This document shows positions 9,243-16,555 of a stretch of DNA of 61,597 bases, one piece after another. The first letter of the stretch is position 1. The number at the start of each line of letters is the position of its first letter. The notes below the pieces were generated by a model. That model searched no databases, was not told the origin of the DNA, and worked only from the letters and a program-made list of their open reading frames with translations. This DNA is from Myxococcales bacterium (GTDB lineage Bacteria > Myxococcota_A > Polyangia > Polyangiales > Ga0077539): assembly GCA_013298625.1 (NCBI GenBank), contig JAAFIF010000059.1, positions 1 through 61,597 of the forward strand, written 5' to 3'. A program made the position numbers and the translations under genes.

Positions 9243-9396
9243 CGACCGAGCGCGCGAGCGCAGCTTCGGGGGGATCGAAGTGACGGGGGACGAACAGGCT
9301 GTTGCCAACTTGGGTTGACGGTTCGCGTTCGATTGCGTCGCAATTGGAAGCGAGAGACTTGGCCGATGGTTGCTCTCGCGCGGTAGGTTTTCGGCG

Positions 9397-10326
9397 ATGA
9401 GGCAGAGCAATCGGCTGGGGGTGTCACTGTTGTTGGCGGTCGCGTCGTGTCGCGAGCCCGCTCCGCTCACGAGCGTCCCGAACAACGCCACACGACCAGC
9501 GAACGGCGCTGTCGCGGATGCCGGCGTGCTCGCGGACGCTGCGAGCGCGGCGGACGGGGCGGTGTTTGGCGTGACGCAGGTCCCTGGCGGATCCGCGCCG
9601 GTCGAAGGTCCGACGGGCACGATCGAAGGAATCGTGCGCATCGAGGGGCCGCTGCCGCCGGCCACGCCGATCGAGCTGCCCTCGACGTTCGCTGCGAAGC
9701 GCGGCTGCGCGGACGCGGCGCGGCGCTACGCGCAGGCCTTCGACGTCTCGAGCCCAGGTCCGATCGGAGGCGCGTTGGTCTCGGCCGAAGCGCGCGCGCC
9801 TGGGCTCGGTCCCGTTGTCACGCGCACGATCACCGTGCGCGACTGCGACGTGGCGCAGCGATACATCTTCGCGAAAGAGAACGACATCATCGAGCTCGAC
9901 TCGATCGCGCACGACCCGCACTTGCCGGTCGTCGTGGGGACGGGCGAGTCGATCAATCGGCTGTTGATTCCTGGGCAAAATCCCAGGCGATTGGTGTTTA
10001 CGTCGCCGGGGCAGTACCCGATCACGTTCAGGGATCTCCCGCCGTTCGCCGGCGCGATGATCTACCGATTGCGCCAGCGCTTCATCGACACGACCGACGT
10101 GCGGGGCCACTACCGCATCACTGATGTTCCTGTGGGGACCGTCATCGTGCACGCGTGGATTCAAGGCGCCGTCGAGTCGCGCGGCACCGCCGTCGTCACC
10201 GCAGGACAGACCACACAGCTCGACTTTCGGCTCAACCCTGCGCCCGTCGCGCGGCCGCCCGTGCAGGGCGTGAGGCACAACGACGGGACCGTCCGCACGC
10301 CGACTGGCCAGATCATCCCGCAGTGA
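9397..10326 (+). CDS. Lipoprotein with carboxypeptidase-regulatory-like domains
   Basis: 309 residues. MRQSNRLGVSLLLAVASC is a lipoprotein signal with a V-A-S-C lipobox, followed by an Ala/Asp/Gly-rich linker of about 60 residues. The body opens with GTIEGIVRIEG, a carboxypeptidase-regulatory-like beta-sandwich start, continues with a cupredoxin-like stretch (VRDCDVAQRYIFAKENDIIELDS split by positions 9835-9903) and ends with GHYRITDVPVGTVIVHAW, another CarboxypepD_reg-type strand pattern. Function unknown; probably a cell-surface or periplasmic binding protein. A weak TTGACG -35-like element lies at 9315. The start at ATG 9397 is chosen because the signal peptide begins there. Confidence 0.75.
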   Translation: MRQSNRLGVSLLLAVASCREPAPLTSVPNNATRPANGAVADAGVLADAASAADGAVFGVTQVPGGSAPVEGPTGTIEGIVRIEGPLPPATPIELPSTFAAKRGCADAARRYAQAFDVSSPGPIGGALVSAEARAPGLGPVVTRTITVRDCDVAQRYIFAKENDIIELDSIAHDPHLPVVVGTGESINRLLIPGQNPRRLVFTSPGQYPITFRDLPPFAGAMIYRLRQRFIDTTDVRGHYRITDVPVGTVIVHAWIQGAVESRGTAVVTAGQTTQLDFRLNPAPVARPPVQGVRHNDGTVRTPTGQIIPQ

Positions 10327-10415
10327 GCGCTGCGGATGTTGCGCGCCGCCGTGCAAACCGCGCGCAGATCTCCAGGGGCGCCGCGCGCCGCGCGGCAAAT
10401 ACGCACCGCGTGCGC

Positions 10416-10440
10416 TGGTACAGAACTGGCTCACTGCCAG
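10416..10440 (+). promoter_or_regulatory. Candidate sigma-54 promoter with overlapping inverted repeat
   Basis: TGGTACAGAACTGGCT (10416-10431) has the GG-N10-GC spacing of a -24/-12 promoter, with three differences from the consensus. It overlaps a perfect inverted repeat CTGGC-TCACT-GCCAG (10426-10440). Initiation about 12 bases after the -12 GC would leave just the GAGGA ribosome site before the ATG at 10455. This is a weaker match than the sites at 16483 and 22569. Confidence 0.3.
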
Positions 10441-10454
10441 CGCCGAGGACATCG

Positions 10455-10838
10455 ATGAAGAACCATCACGCTGCGCTGTGGCTCGATCACGAAGAGGCCC
10501 GCGTCTTCTTGTTTCATCACGACGACGTCGACCTGGTGAAGGTCCACCCCGAGAAGCCGCACCATCATTTGCACAACAAGTCCGACAACAAGGGCGGACA
10601 CCGCGTCGCGGGTGACCCGCACTTCTACGCCGAAGTGGCCAAGCACCTCGAAGAGGCCGCGGAGTTCGTCGTGCTCGGGCCCGGCAACGCGAAGCTCGAG
10701 TTCGTGAAGTGGCTTCACAAGAGCGCGCACTCGCTCGAGCCGCGGCTCGTCGGCGTCGAGACCGTCGATCATCCGACGGACGGACAGATCGTCGCGTACG
10801 CGAAGAAGTACTTCCGCGCTGCGGATCGCATGCGCTGA
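10455..10838 (+). CDS. Translational-machinery / baeRF-like small protein
   Basis: 127 residues, cytoplasmic. The opening MKNHHAALWLDHEEARVFLF, the His-rich KPHHHLHNK segment, FVVLGPGNAKLEFVKW and the ending RLVGVETVDHPTDGQIVAYA match the small proteobacterial family usually labelled translational machinery protein, which I place near the bacterial eRF1/Pelota-like (baeRF) fold. Biochemical role is not established. The GAGGA ribosome site five bases before the ATG supports this start. It is a monocistronic unit between the lipoprotein and convergent pdxH. Confidence 0.75.
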   Translation: MKNHHAALWLDHEEARVFLFHHDDVDLVKVHPEKPHHHLHNKSDNKGGHRVAGDPHFYAEVAKHLEEAAEFVVLGPGNAKLEFVKWLHKSAHSLEPRLVGVETVDHPTDGQIVAYAKKYFRAADRMR

Positions 10839-10873
10839 GCGCGTCGCCTCTTTGGGGGGGAAGGGCGATGCAG

Positions 10874-11527
10874 TCAGGGCGAGAGGCGCGCGCGCTTCCA
10901 TCCCTTGCTCTCGCGGGAGAACGCGATGCGGTCGTGCATGCGGCTGCGTCGCCCCTGCCAGAACTCGATCGAGCTCGGCGCGACGATGTAGCCGCCCCAA
11001 TGCGGCGGTCGCTGCACGTCTTTGCCTTCGAAGCGGCGCGCGGCTTCGGCGAAGCGCTCTTCCATCTTCGCGCGGCTCTCGAGCGCTTCGCTCTGCATCG
11101 ACGCCCACGCGCCGAGCTGTGACGCGCGCGGCCGACTCGCGAAGTACCCGTCGCTCTCGTCGTCAGAGAGGGCTTCGGCGCGTCCTTGGATACGCACCTG
11201 CCGCTCGAGCTCGGGCCAGAAGAAGGTCAACGCGACGCGCGCGTCGTGCGCGATCGCGCGTCCCTTGCGGCTCGATCGATTGGTAAAGAACGAGAATCCT
11301 CGGCTGTCGAGGGCCTTGAGCAAAACGATTCGAGCGGAGGGAAACCCGTCGGCGTCCACCGTCGAGAGGTTCATCGCGTTGGGTTCGTTCACCTGCGCGG
11401 CCAGCGCTTCGTCGAACCACTGCGCGAAGAACGCGAGCGGGTCCGCTGGGACCGTTGCTTCGTCGAGGGTGTGGCGCGTGTACTCCTTTCGGAGCTCGGA
11501 GAGTGCTGGGCGGTCTCGGTGTGTCAT
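10874..11527 (-). CDS. pdxH: Pyridoxamine 5'-phosphate oxidase
   Basis: FMN-dependent oxidation of pyridoxine/pyridoxamine phosphate to pyridoxal phosphate; 217 residues, normal length. Diagnostic blocks are EPNAMNLSTVDADGFPSARIVLLK (positions about 11310-11381), FFTNRSSRKG (FMN phosphate binding), QVRIQGRAEALSDDESDGYFASRPR, and the C-terminal signature VAPSSIEFWQGRRSRMHDR with the substrate-binding Arg/His. The ATG at 11527 is preferred over an in-frame GTG eight codons upstream. It lies 48 bases downstream of the sigma-54 regulator on the same strand and could be co-transcribed with it. Confidence 0.94.
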   Translation of the reverse strand: MTHRDRPALSELRKEYTRHTLDEATVPADPLAFFAQWFDEALAAQVNEPNAMNLSTVDADGFPSARIVLLKALDSRGFSFFTNRSSRKGRAIAHDARVALTFFWPELERQVRIQGRAEALSDDESDGYFASRPRASQLGAWASMQSEALESRAKMEERFAEAARRFEGKDVQRPPHWGGYIVAPSSIEFWQGRRSRMHDRIAFSRESKGWKRARLSP

Positions 11528-11575
11528 GGGCGCTGTTGTCCCAGAGTGCACCGTGCGGGCCAGCGCCGAGTGTGA

Positions 11576-13042
11576 TCAGCGCGCAGAATTGCCGCTCGAT
11601 TTGGGGTCCGCCGGTGGCGCCTGCGAACCGGACGACTCACCCACGCCGTACGCGCGCAGCTTGTTGTAGAGGGTCTTTCGGTCGAGCCCGAGGATCTCTG
11701 CGGTGCGCGTTCGATGCCCGTGCGTCGCTTCGAGCACGCGGAGGATGTAGCGACGCTCGACCTCTTCGAGCTTGGGCAGCTCGTCGGGCGCGCTGCCCGT
11801 CACGAGGACGTGCGTCGGCGCGAACTGGCGAATGCGGTCTGGCAGGTCGGCGGGCGTGAGGTGGTCGTGGCGGGCGAGGGCGATGGCTCGCTCGACGACG
11901 TTGAGCAGCTCGCGCACGTTGCCGGGCCACGAGTACTCCAAGAGAAGTCGCGCACAATCCGTGGAGATTCCCAGGACGGGGCGCTGATCGCGCTCGGCGA
12001 TGCGGGCGATGAAGTGCTGCGCGAGCGTGAGCACGTCGTTGCCGCGGGCGCGCAGCGGGGGGACGCTGACCTCGAGCACGTTGAGACGAAAATAGAGGTC
12101 CTCGCGAAACTGCCCTTCGGAGACGGCGGTCTGCAGGTCTCGGTTGGTCGCCGCGAGGACGCGCGCGTCGAAGCTGGTCTCGGTGTCCGCTCCGACGGGC
12201 CGCACGGTGTGCTCTTGCAGCGCGCGCAGCAGCTTGGCTTGCAGCGCCTTGGGGAGCTCGGCGACCTCGTCGAGAAAGAGCGTTCCGCCGTTGGCGCGAA
12301 CGAAGAGGCCCGCGCGGGCGACGCGGGCGTCGGTGAACGCGCCGCGCGTGTGGCCGAACAGCTCTGCTTCGAGGAGGTTCTCGGGGATCGCCGCGCAGTT
12401 GACTGCGATGAAAGGCCCGTGAGCGCGTCGGCTGCGGTCGTGAATGGCGCGGGCGACGAGCTCTTTGCCCGCGCCGGTCTCGCCCGTGACGAGCACCGCG
12501 GCCGAGCTCTGCGCGACGCGGTCGATCAGGGCGTAAACGCGCTCCATCTCGGCGCTGCTGCCGATCATGGTGCCGAAGGGGACGGCGCGACCTCGCGCCT
12601 CGCGCAGTCTGCGAATCTCCTGACGGAGCTGCTTCGCTTCGATCGCGCGCCGCGCGCGCAAGAGCAGCTCGTCGGGGTCGAAGGGCTTCGGTACAAAGTC
12701 GTACGCGCCTGCGCGAATGGCGGCGATCGCGATCTCCATGCTGCCGAACGCGGTGATCACGATCACAGGAACGTCGGGAAACTCGCCCTGCACGCGGGCG
12801 CACAGATCGATGCCGCTCATCCCTTTGCCCATGCGCACGTCGGTCACGAGCAGGTCGATGCTGCCGCGATCAGCGCGGGCGAGGCGCTCGAGCGCGAGCT
12901 GCGGCGCTGTGACGTACTCGGCAGAGAGCGTCGCGGACTGCAACGCCGTCACGAGCATCTCGGCCATCGCCTTGTCGTCGTCGACGACGAGCACGCGCGC
13001 GACGGGAGTGGTCGGTGTTTCTTCGTTCATGGTGGTCTTCAT
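11576..13042 (-). CDS. NtrC-family sigma-54-dependent response regulator
   Basis: 488 residues: receiver domain (acidic pocket D21-D23, phospho-acceptor D68, K119), sigma-54 AAA+ domain (Walker A GETGAGKE at 187-194; NGGTLFLDEVAELP as Walker B), and a C-terminal Fis-type helix-turn-helix (TRTAEILGLDRKTLYNKL). The sigma-54 contact loop is GAFTDA rather than GAFTGA, a variant that also occurs in active members. It is divergent from its likely kinase gene at 13118, with 75 bases between starts. A second start is possible at 13030. Target genes are not evident from the sequence. Confidence 0.93.
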   Translation of the reverse strand: MKTTMNEETPTTPVARVLVVDDDKAMAEMLVTALQSATLSAEYVTAPQLALERLARADRGSIDLLVTDVRMGKGMSGIDLCARVQGEFPDVPVIVITAFGSMEIAIAAIRAGAYDFVPKPFDPDELLLRARRAIEAKQLRQEIRRLREARGRAVPFGTMIGSSAEMERVYALIDRVAQSSAAVLVTGETGAGKELVARAIHDRSRRAHGPFIAVNCAAIPENLLEAELFGHTRGAFTDARVARAGLFVRANGGTLFLDEVAELPKALQAKLLRALQEHTVRPVGADTETSFDARVLAATNRDLQTAVSEGQFREDLYFRLNVLEVSVPPLRARGNDVLTLAQHFIARIAERDQRPVLGISTDCARLLLEYSWPGNVRELLNVVERAIALARHDHLTPADLPDRIRQFAPTHVLVTGSAPDELPKLEEVERRYILRVLEATHGHRTRTAEILGLDRKTLYNKLRAYGVGESSGSQAPPADPKSSGNSAR

Positions 13043-13117
13043 GGCTGCCGGGTTGCAGTGCTTGTCGTGCGCGCGTCTCGGCGTCGCGGCGCTCGTCGTG
13101 GTAGCGCTCTGCTCGAG

Positions 13118-14572
13118 ATGAGCATTGGAACGCGATTGTGGCTCGCCGTCGTGGTCTCGATCATGGTCGTGTTGAGCTTCGGGGCGTACCTGCGCGTCAG
13201 CGCCGAGCAGGACCTGTTGCTCGACGCGACGCTGCGCGATCGACGCTTCTTCGGCCACGCGCTCGGCGCGGTGCTCGCGGTCGCGTCGGACCCTGTCGCC
13301 AAAGCCCGCGCGCTCGTCGCCGACGAGCAGCTTCGTCGCAGCCACGTCGACGTGAGCTTGGACACCGAAGGCCGGCCGCCCGCGTGGCTGCGCGGAACGT
13401 CCGAGGACAACCGCGAGGCGTTTCGTCGTGGGGACGTTGTGGTGGCGAAGGATGGGCGGCGCATTCGGACGCTCGTTCCGTTTTTGCACGACTCGCGCCA
13501 GATGGTGATCGAGTTCGACGAGCCGCTCGACGTGCACGCGGCGCTCGAGCGATTGGCGGTGATCGCTGCGATCCTGCAAGCGCTGGTGCTCATTGTTTTC
13601 GCAGGGGCGATCGCGTGGGTGCTCGTTCGTCGTCTCGTCGGCGCTCCGCTGCACGAGCTCGCCGAGCACGCTCGGCGGATCGGCGCAGGGCAGCTCGACG
13701 CGCGCACCACCATCGCGCGCAACGACGAAGTGGGGATTCTTGCCACAGAGATGAACGCCATGGCCGAGCAGCTCTCACAGGCTCGCGCTGCGCTCGACGA
13801 GGCCGAAGTCGAGCGCGTCGCGCTGCAAGAGAGCATGCGCCACGGTGATCGGCTTCGAACGGTCGGTCAGCTCGCGGCCGCGCTCGCGCACGAGCTCGGC
13901 ACGCCGCTCAACACCGTGCTCGGTCACGCGAAGCTCATCGAGCGACGCGCGGGCGTCGACGACGCGACGGTCAAAGGGGCGAAGATGATCGCGGAGCAAG
14001 CGCAGCGCATGGCGGATCTGATCCGCGAGCTGCTCGACTTTGGCCGCAAGAAGACCGGCGATCGCGCGATCCACGACATCGTGACGCTGGTGAAGAAGAC
14101 CTGGACGCTGCTCGAGCCGCTCGCCAAGAAGACAGGCGCCGAGTTCGAGCTCACGGCGCCCGATCCCGCGCCGTCGCGGGTGGTGGCCGGCCAAATGCTC
14201 CAGGTGTTTACGAACCTGGTGATGAACGCAGTGCAGGCGATGCCGACGGGAGGAGTCGTGCGCGCGGCGGTGCGAGTCGCGCGCGTGACGGCGCCGTCCG
14301 ACGTCGCCGAGCAGGGAAATGAGTACGTGCACGTGTCCTTTAGCGACGCGGGCACTGGCATCGACGCCGCGGATATGGCGCACGTGTTCGAGCCGTTCTT
14401 CACGAAGAAGAGCGTGGGCGAGGGCACCGGCCTGGGGTTGTCGGTGGCCGAAGGGATCGTTCGCGCGCACGACGGCTGGATGCAAATCGAGTCGTCGCTG
14501 GGGAGCGGAACCACGGTGCATGTGTTTCTCCCCACCGCGAAGCGCATGATTGGGGAATCGTTGCCCCGCTGA
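13118..14572 (+). CDS. Membrane sensor histidine kinase, partner of the divergent NtrC-type regulator
   Basis: 484 residues. Two membrane helices (about 7-24 and 146-171) flank a periplasmic sensor region of about 120 residues; a HAMP linker follows, then a HisKA domain with phospho-acceptor H258 in ALAHELGTPLNTVLGHAKL and an HATPase domain (N box NLVMNAVQAM, G boxes FSDAGTGI and GEGTGLGLSVAEGIV). Start at the ATG 13118, where the first membrane helix begins; the open frame runs far upstream but only antisense to the regulator. The signal is unknown. Confidence 0.92.
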   Translation: MSIGTRLWLAVVVSIMVVLSFGAYLRVSAEQDLLLDATLRDRRFFGHALGAVLAVASDPVAKARALVADEQLRRSHVDVSLDTEGRPPAWLRGTSEDNREAFRRGDVVVAKDGRRIRTLVPFLHDSRQMVIEFDEPLDVHAALERLAVIAAILQALVLIVFAGAIAWVLVRRLVGAPLHELAEHARRIGAGQLDARTTIARNDEVGILATEMNAMAEQLSQARAALDEAEVERVALQESMRHGDRLRTVGQLAAALAHELGTPLNTVLGHAKLIERRAGVDDATVKGAKMIAEQAQRMADLIRELLDFGRKKTGDRAIHDIVTLVKKTWTLLEPLAKKTGAEFELTAPDPAPSRVVAGQMLQVFTNLVMNAVQAMPTGGVVRAAVRVARVTAPSDVAEQGNEYVHVSFSDAGTGIDAADMAHVFEPFFTKKSVGEGTGLGLSVAEGIVRAHDGWMQIESSLGSGTTVHVFLPTAKRMIGESLPR

Positions 14573-14584
14573 GCTCGGCGGCCC

Positions 14585-15556
14585 TCAGGTCGCGCGGACC
14601 TTTCCCGCGGCGCGATAGCGCTGGATGGTGCGAGGGCTGACGGCGAGCTCGAGCGCGGCGCGCTGCGCGGATCCTTCGGCGCGGACGAGGGCGCGCTCGA
14701 TCGCCTCGCAGATGATCGCGTCGAGGGTCGGCGCTTGCGCGATCCGCGACGCCTTCGCCGTGCCTGGTCGCGTCGAGGTTACGGACGGAGGCAGGTCCTC
14801 GACGCGGATCTTCTGTCCGGCCCGAAGCAAGCACGCTCGCTCGAGAGCGCTTCGCAGCTCTCGCACGTTGCCGGGCCACGCGTAGCCGAGCAGCAGCTCG
14901 CGCGCGCGGCGGGTGAGCCTGGGAGCGGGCAGCGACAGCTCTGCGGGCAGCGTCGCGAGAAAGTGCTTCACGAGACCCACGATGTCTTCGCGCCGCTCTT
15001 GCAGGGGCGGGACAACGAAGCTGATCCCCTGGATTCGGTAGAACAGGTCCGCTCGAAAGCGATGCGCCGCGACCTCTTGCTCGAGCGGGCGCAGCGTCGC
15101 GCAGAGCACTCGCACGTCGGCGGTGATCTTGCGGGTGCCGCCGACGCGCATGAACTGTCGATGCTCCAGAAACCGCAGCAGCTTCGCTTGCTGCGTGAGC
15201 GGAAGCTCGCCGATCTCGTCGAGCATGAGGGTGCCGCCTCGCGCGGCTTCGATCTTTCCTTCGTGGCGCTGGCTGGCGCCGGTGAACGCGCCGCGCTCGT
15301 GACCGAAGAGCTCGGCTTCGAACAGCGTCTCGGGGATCGCGGCGCAGTTGAGCGCGATGAAGGGCGCTGCCCTGCGCGGTGATCGGTCGTGGATGCGCCG
15401 CGCGAGCACTTCTTTGCCGGTCCCGGTCTCACCGATCAGGGTGATCGTGACGTCCGAGCGCGAGACCGTGTCGAGCGCGGCCAGCAGCCGTCGCATGGAG
15501 CGCGAGACAGGCTCGACGAGCGCGTGGCGAGCTGGCGAAGGCACGTGAGCAGTCAC
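14585..15556 (-). CDS. PspF-like sigma-54 activator lacking a sensor domain
   Basis: 323 residues. It starts almost directly with the AAA+ domain: Walker A GETGTGKE at 42-49, an intact sigma-54 loop GAFTGA at 89-94, GGTLMLDEIGELP as Walker B, and GYAWPGNVREL near the end of the ATPase. A C-terminal helix-turn-helix (RAALELAVSPRTIQRYR) binds DNA. With no receiver, GAF, PAS or FHA domain, activity must be controlled by another protein or by expression. I take the GTG at 15556; a TTG two codons upstream is the alternative. It faces the methyltransferase and dabA genes, whose promoters fit sigma-54. Confidence 0.88.
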   Translation of the reverse strand: MTAHVPSPARHALVEPVSRSMRRLLAALDTVSRSDVTITLIGETGTGKEVLARRIHDRSPRRAAPFIALNCAAIPETLFEAELFGHERGAFTGASQRHEGKIEAARGGTLMLDEIGELPLTQQAKLLRFLEHRQFMRVGGTRKITADVRVLCATLRPLEQEVAAHRFRADLFYRIQGISFVVPPLQERREDIVGLVKHFLATLPAELSLPAPRLTRRARELLLGYAWPGNVRELRSALERACLLRAGQKIRVEDLPPSVTSTRPGTAKASRIAQAPTLDAIICEAIERALVRAEGSAQRAALELAVSPRTIQRYRAAGKVRAT

Positions 15557-15607
15557 GATCAAAGCCTACTGTACCGTCGTAAAGTGCCGCGTTGGTCGAT
15601 GTATCAA

Positions 15608-15622
15608 GCGACAAATTGTCGC
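15608..15622. repeat. Perfect palindrome, possible enhancer/operator
   Basis: GCGACAAATTGTCGC: two perfect 7-base arms around one central base, about 50 bases upstream of the PspF-like activator start and about 115 bases upstream of the methyltransferase. A-T-rich centre and dyad symmetry suit a dimeric regulator. I saw no second copy elsewhere in intergenic DNA, so its owner is unknown. Confidence 0.4.
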
Positions 15623-15738
15623 AATCGCTCGATCCCGCGCTGATCGCGACGGTGCAGAGGCGTCGACCCCGATGAAATCGCGAAGAAGTTCGACGGGCGA
15701 CGCTCGGCGCGGAAGGTGCTGTGTGTCATGGCTAACAG

Positions 15739-16470
15739 ATGACTGCCTCTGGCCATGCGCGGCGTTGGACCGCGTCGCACACGGACGTCGGCCCGACCGC
15801 GGACGAGGTCGCGTTCGCGCTTCGCGCGGGGGTGGTCCCCGACGATCGCGCGTTCGACTGGCTGCTGCCCGAGCGGGAGCGCGAGCGGGCGTGGATGTTT
15901 TGGACACCTGTGCGCGTGGCGGTCGAGGTCGCGGGCTGGCTCGATCGCTACGAGGCGCGCTCGGTGCTCGACCTCGGCTCGGGCGTTGGAAAATTCGCGG
16001 TGATCGCCGCGCTGTGCTCGAAGGCGTCCGTGCTCGGCGTCGAGCAGCGAGCGTCGCTGATCGAGGTCGCGCGAGACCTCGTCGAGCGGTTCGCGCTCAG
16101 CGCCCGCGTGCGCTTCGAGCAGGGCGCGTTCGGCGCCGTCGAGCTGCCCACGGTGGATGCGTACTATCTGTTCAATCCGTTCGGCGAGAACCTGTTCTCG
16201 AACGGCGAGCAGATCGACAACACCGTCGAGCTGAGCTTCGAGCGATACCGCCGAGACTGCCGGGCGATGACCGCGCTGCTCGCTGCGTCGCCTCGGGGCA
16301 CGTTGCTGTGCACGTACAACGGCTTCGGAGGAACGCTTCCCCCAACCTTCCGTCTCGTGCGCGTCGGCCAGGGTCATCCTTGCCCGCTGCGCCTGTGGCG
16401 CAAGGAGCTCGACCGCGCCTCGGGGCCCTTCTTGAGTGAAGAAGCGCTGGCCGAGCTCGTCTTGCGCTGA
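15739..16470 (+). CDS. Class I SAM-dependent methyltransferase-like protein
   Basis: 243 residues, cytoplasmic. Motif I is SVLDLGSGVGKFAVIAAL (about residues 75-92), followed by the acidic end of strand 2 (LGVEQRASL) and a motif IV-like YYLFNPFGEN. The N-P-F-G motif in place of a catalytic D/N-P-P-Y leaves the methyl acceptor open. It is transcribed toward dabA with an 85-base gap that contains the candidate sigma-54 promoter, so it is probably a separate unit. Not assigned to any pathway. Confidence 0.75.
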   Translation: MTASGHARRWTASHTDVGPTADEVAFALRAGVVPDDRAFDWLLPERERERAWMFWTPVRVAVEVAGWLDRYEARSVLDLGSGVGKFAVIAALCSKASVLGVEQRASLIEVARDLVERFALSARVRFEQGAFGAVELPTVDAYYLFNPFGENLFSNGEQIDNTVELSFERYRRDCRAMTALLAASPRGTLLCTYNGFGGTLPPTFRLVRVGQGHPCPLRLWRKELDRASGPFLSEEALAELVLR

Positions 16471-16482
16471 TCGCTCATCGGT

Positions 16483-16498
16483 TGGCCCGCGGACTGCA
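16483..16498 (+). promoter_or_regulatory. Candidate sigma-54 (-24/-12) promoter of the dab operon
   Basis: TGGCCCGCGGACTGCA: exact GG-N10-GC spacing (GG at 16484-16485, GC at 16496-16497) and two differences from TGGCACG-N4-TTGCA. Predicted initiation near 16509 leaves a leader of about 47 bases before the dabA ATG. The nearby sigma-54 activator genes strengthen the call. Confidence 0.55.
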
Positions 16499-16555
16499 TC
16501 CATCCCCGCGTTCTCTCTCTTTTGAAGACTCGTCTCTCAGGCAACGACACCCATC

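Noticed and set aside
9359..9374. Sigma-54-like TTGGCCGATGGTTGCT before the lipoprotein gene
   Set aside because: The spacing between GG and GC is nine instead of ten bases, so it should not function as a -24/-12 promoter.
12325..12345. GAFTDA instead of GAFTGA in the NtrC-type regulator, as a sign of lost sigma-54 contact
   Set aside because: The same substitution occurs in working family members and the rest of the AAA+ domain is intact.
12144..12422. Small plus-strand frames inside the NtrC-type regulator
   Set aside because: Antisense to a complete, well-conserved gene; no ribosome site or family match.
11714..13117. N-terminal extension of the histidine kinase frame by about 470 codons
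   Set aside because: The frame is open only because it is antisense to the regulator; the first membrane helix begins at the ATG 13118.
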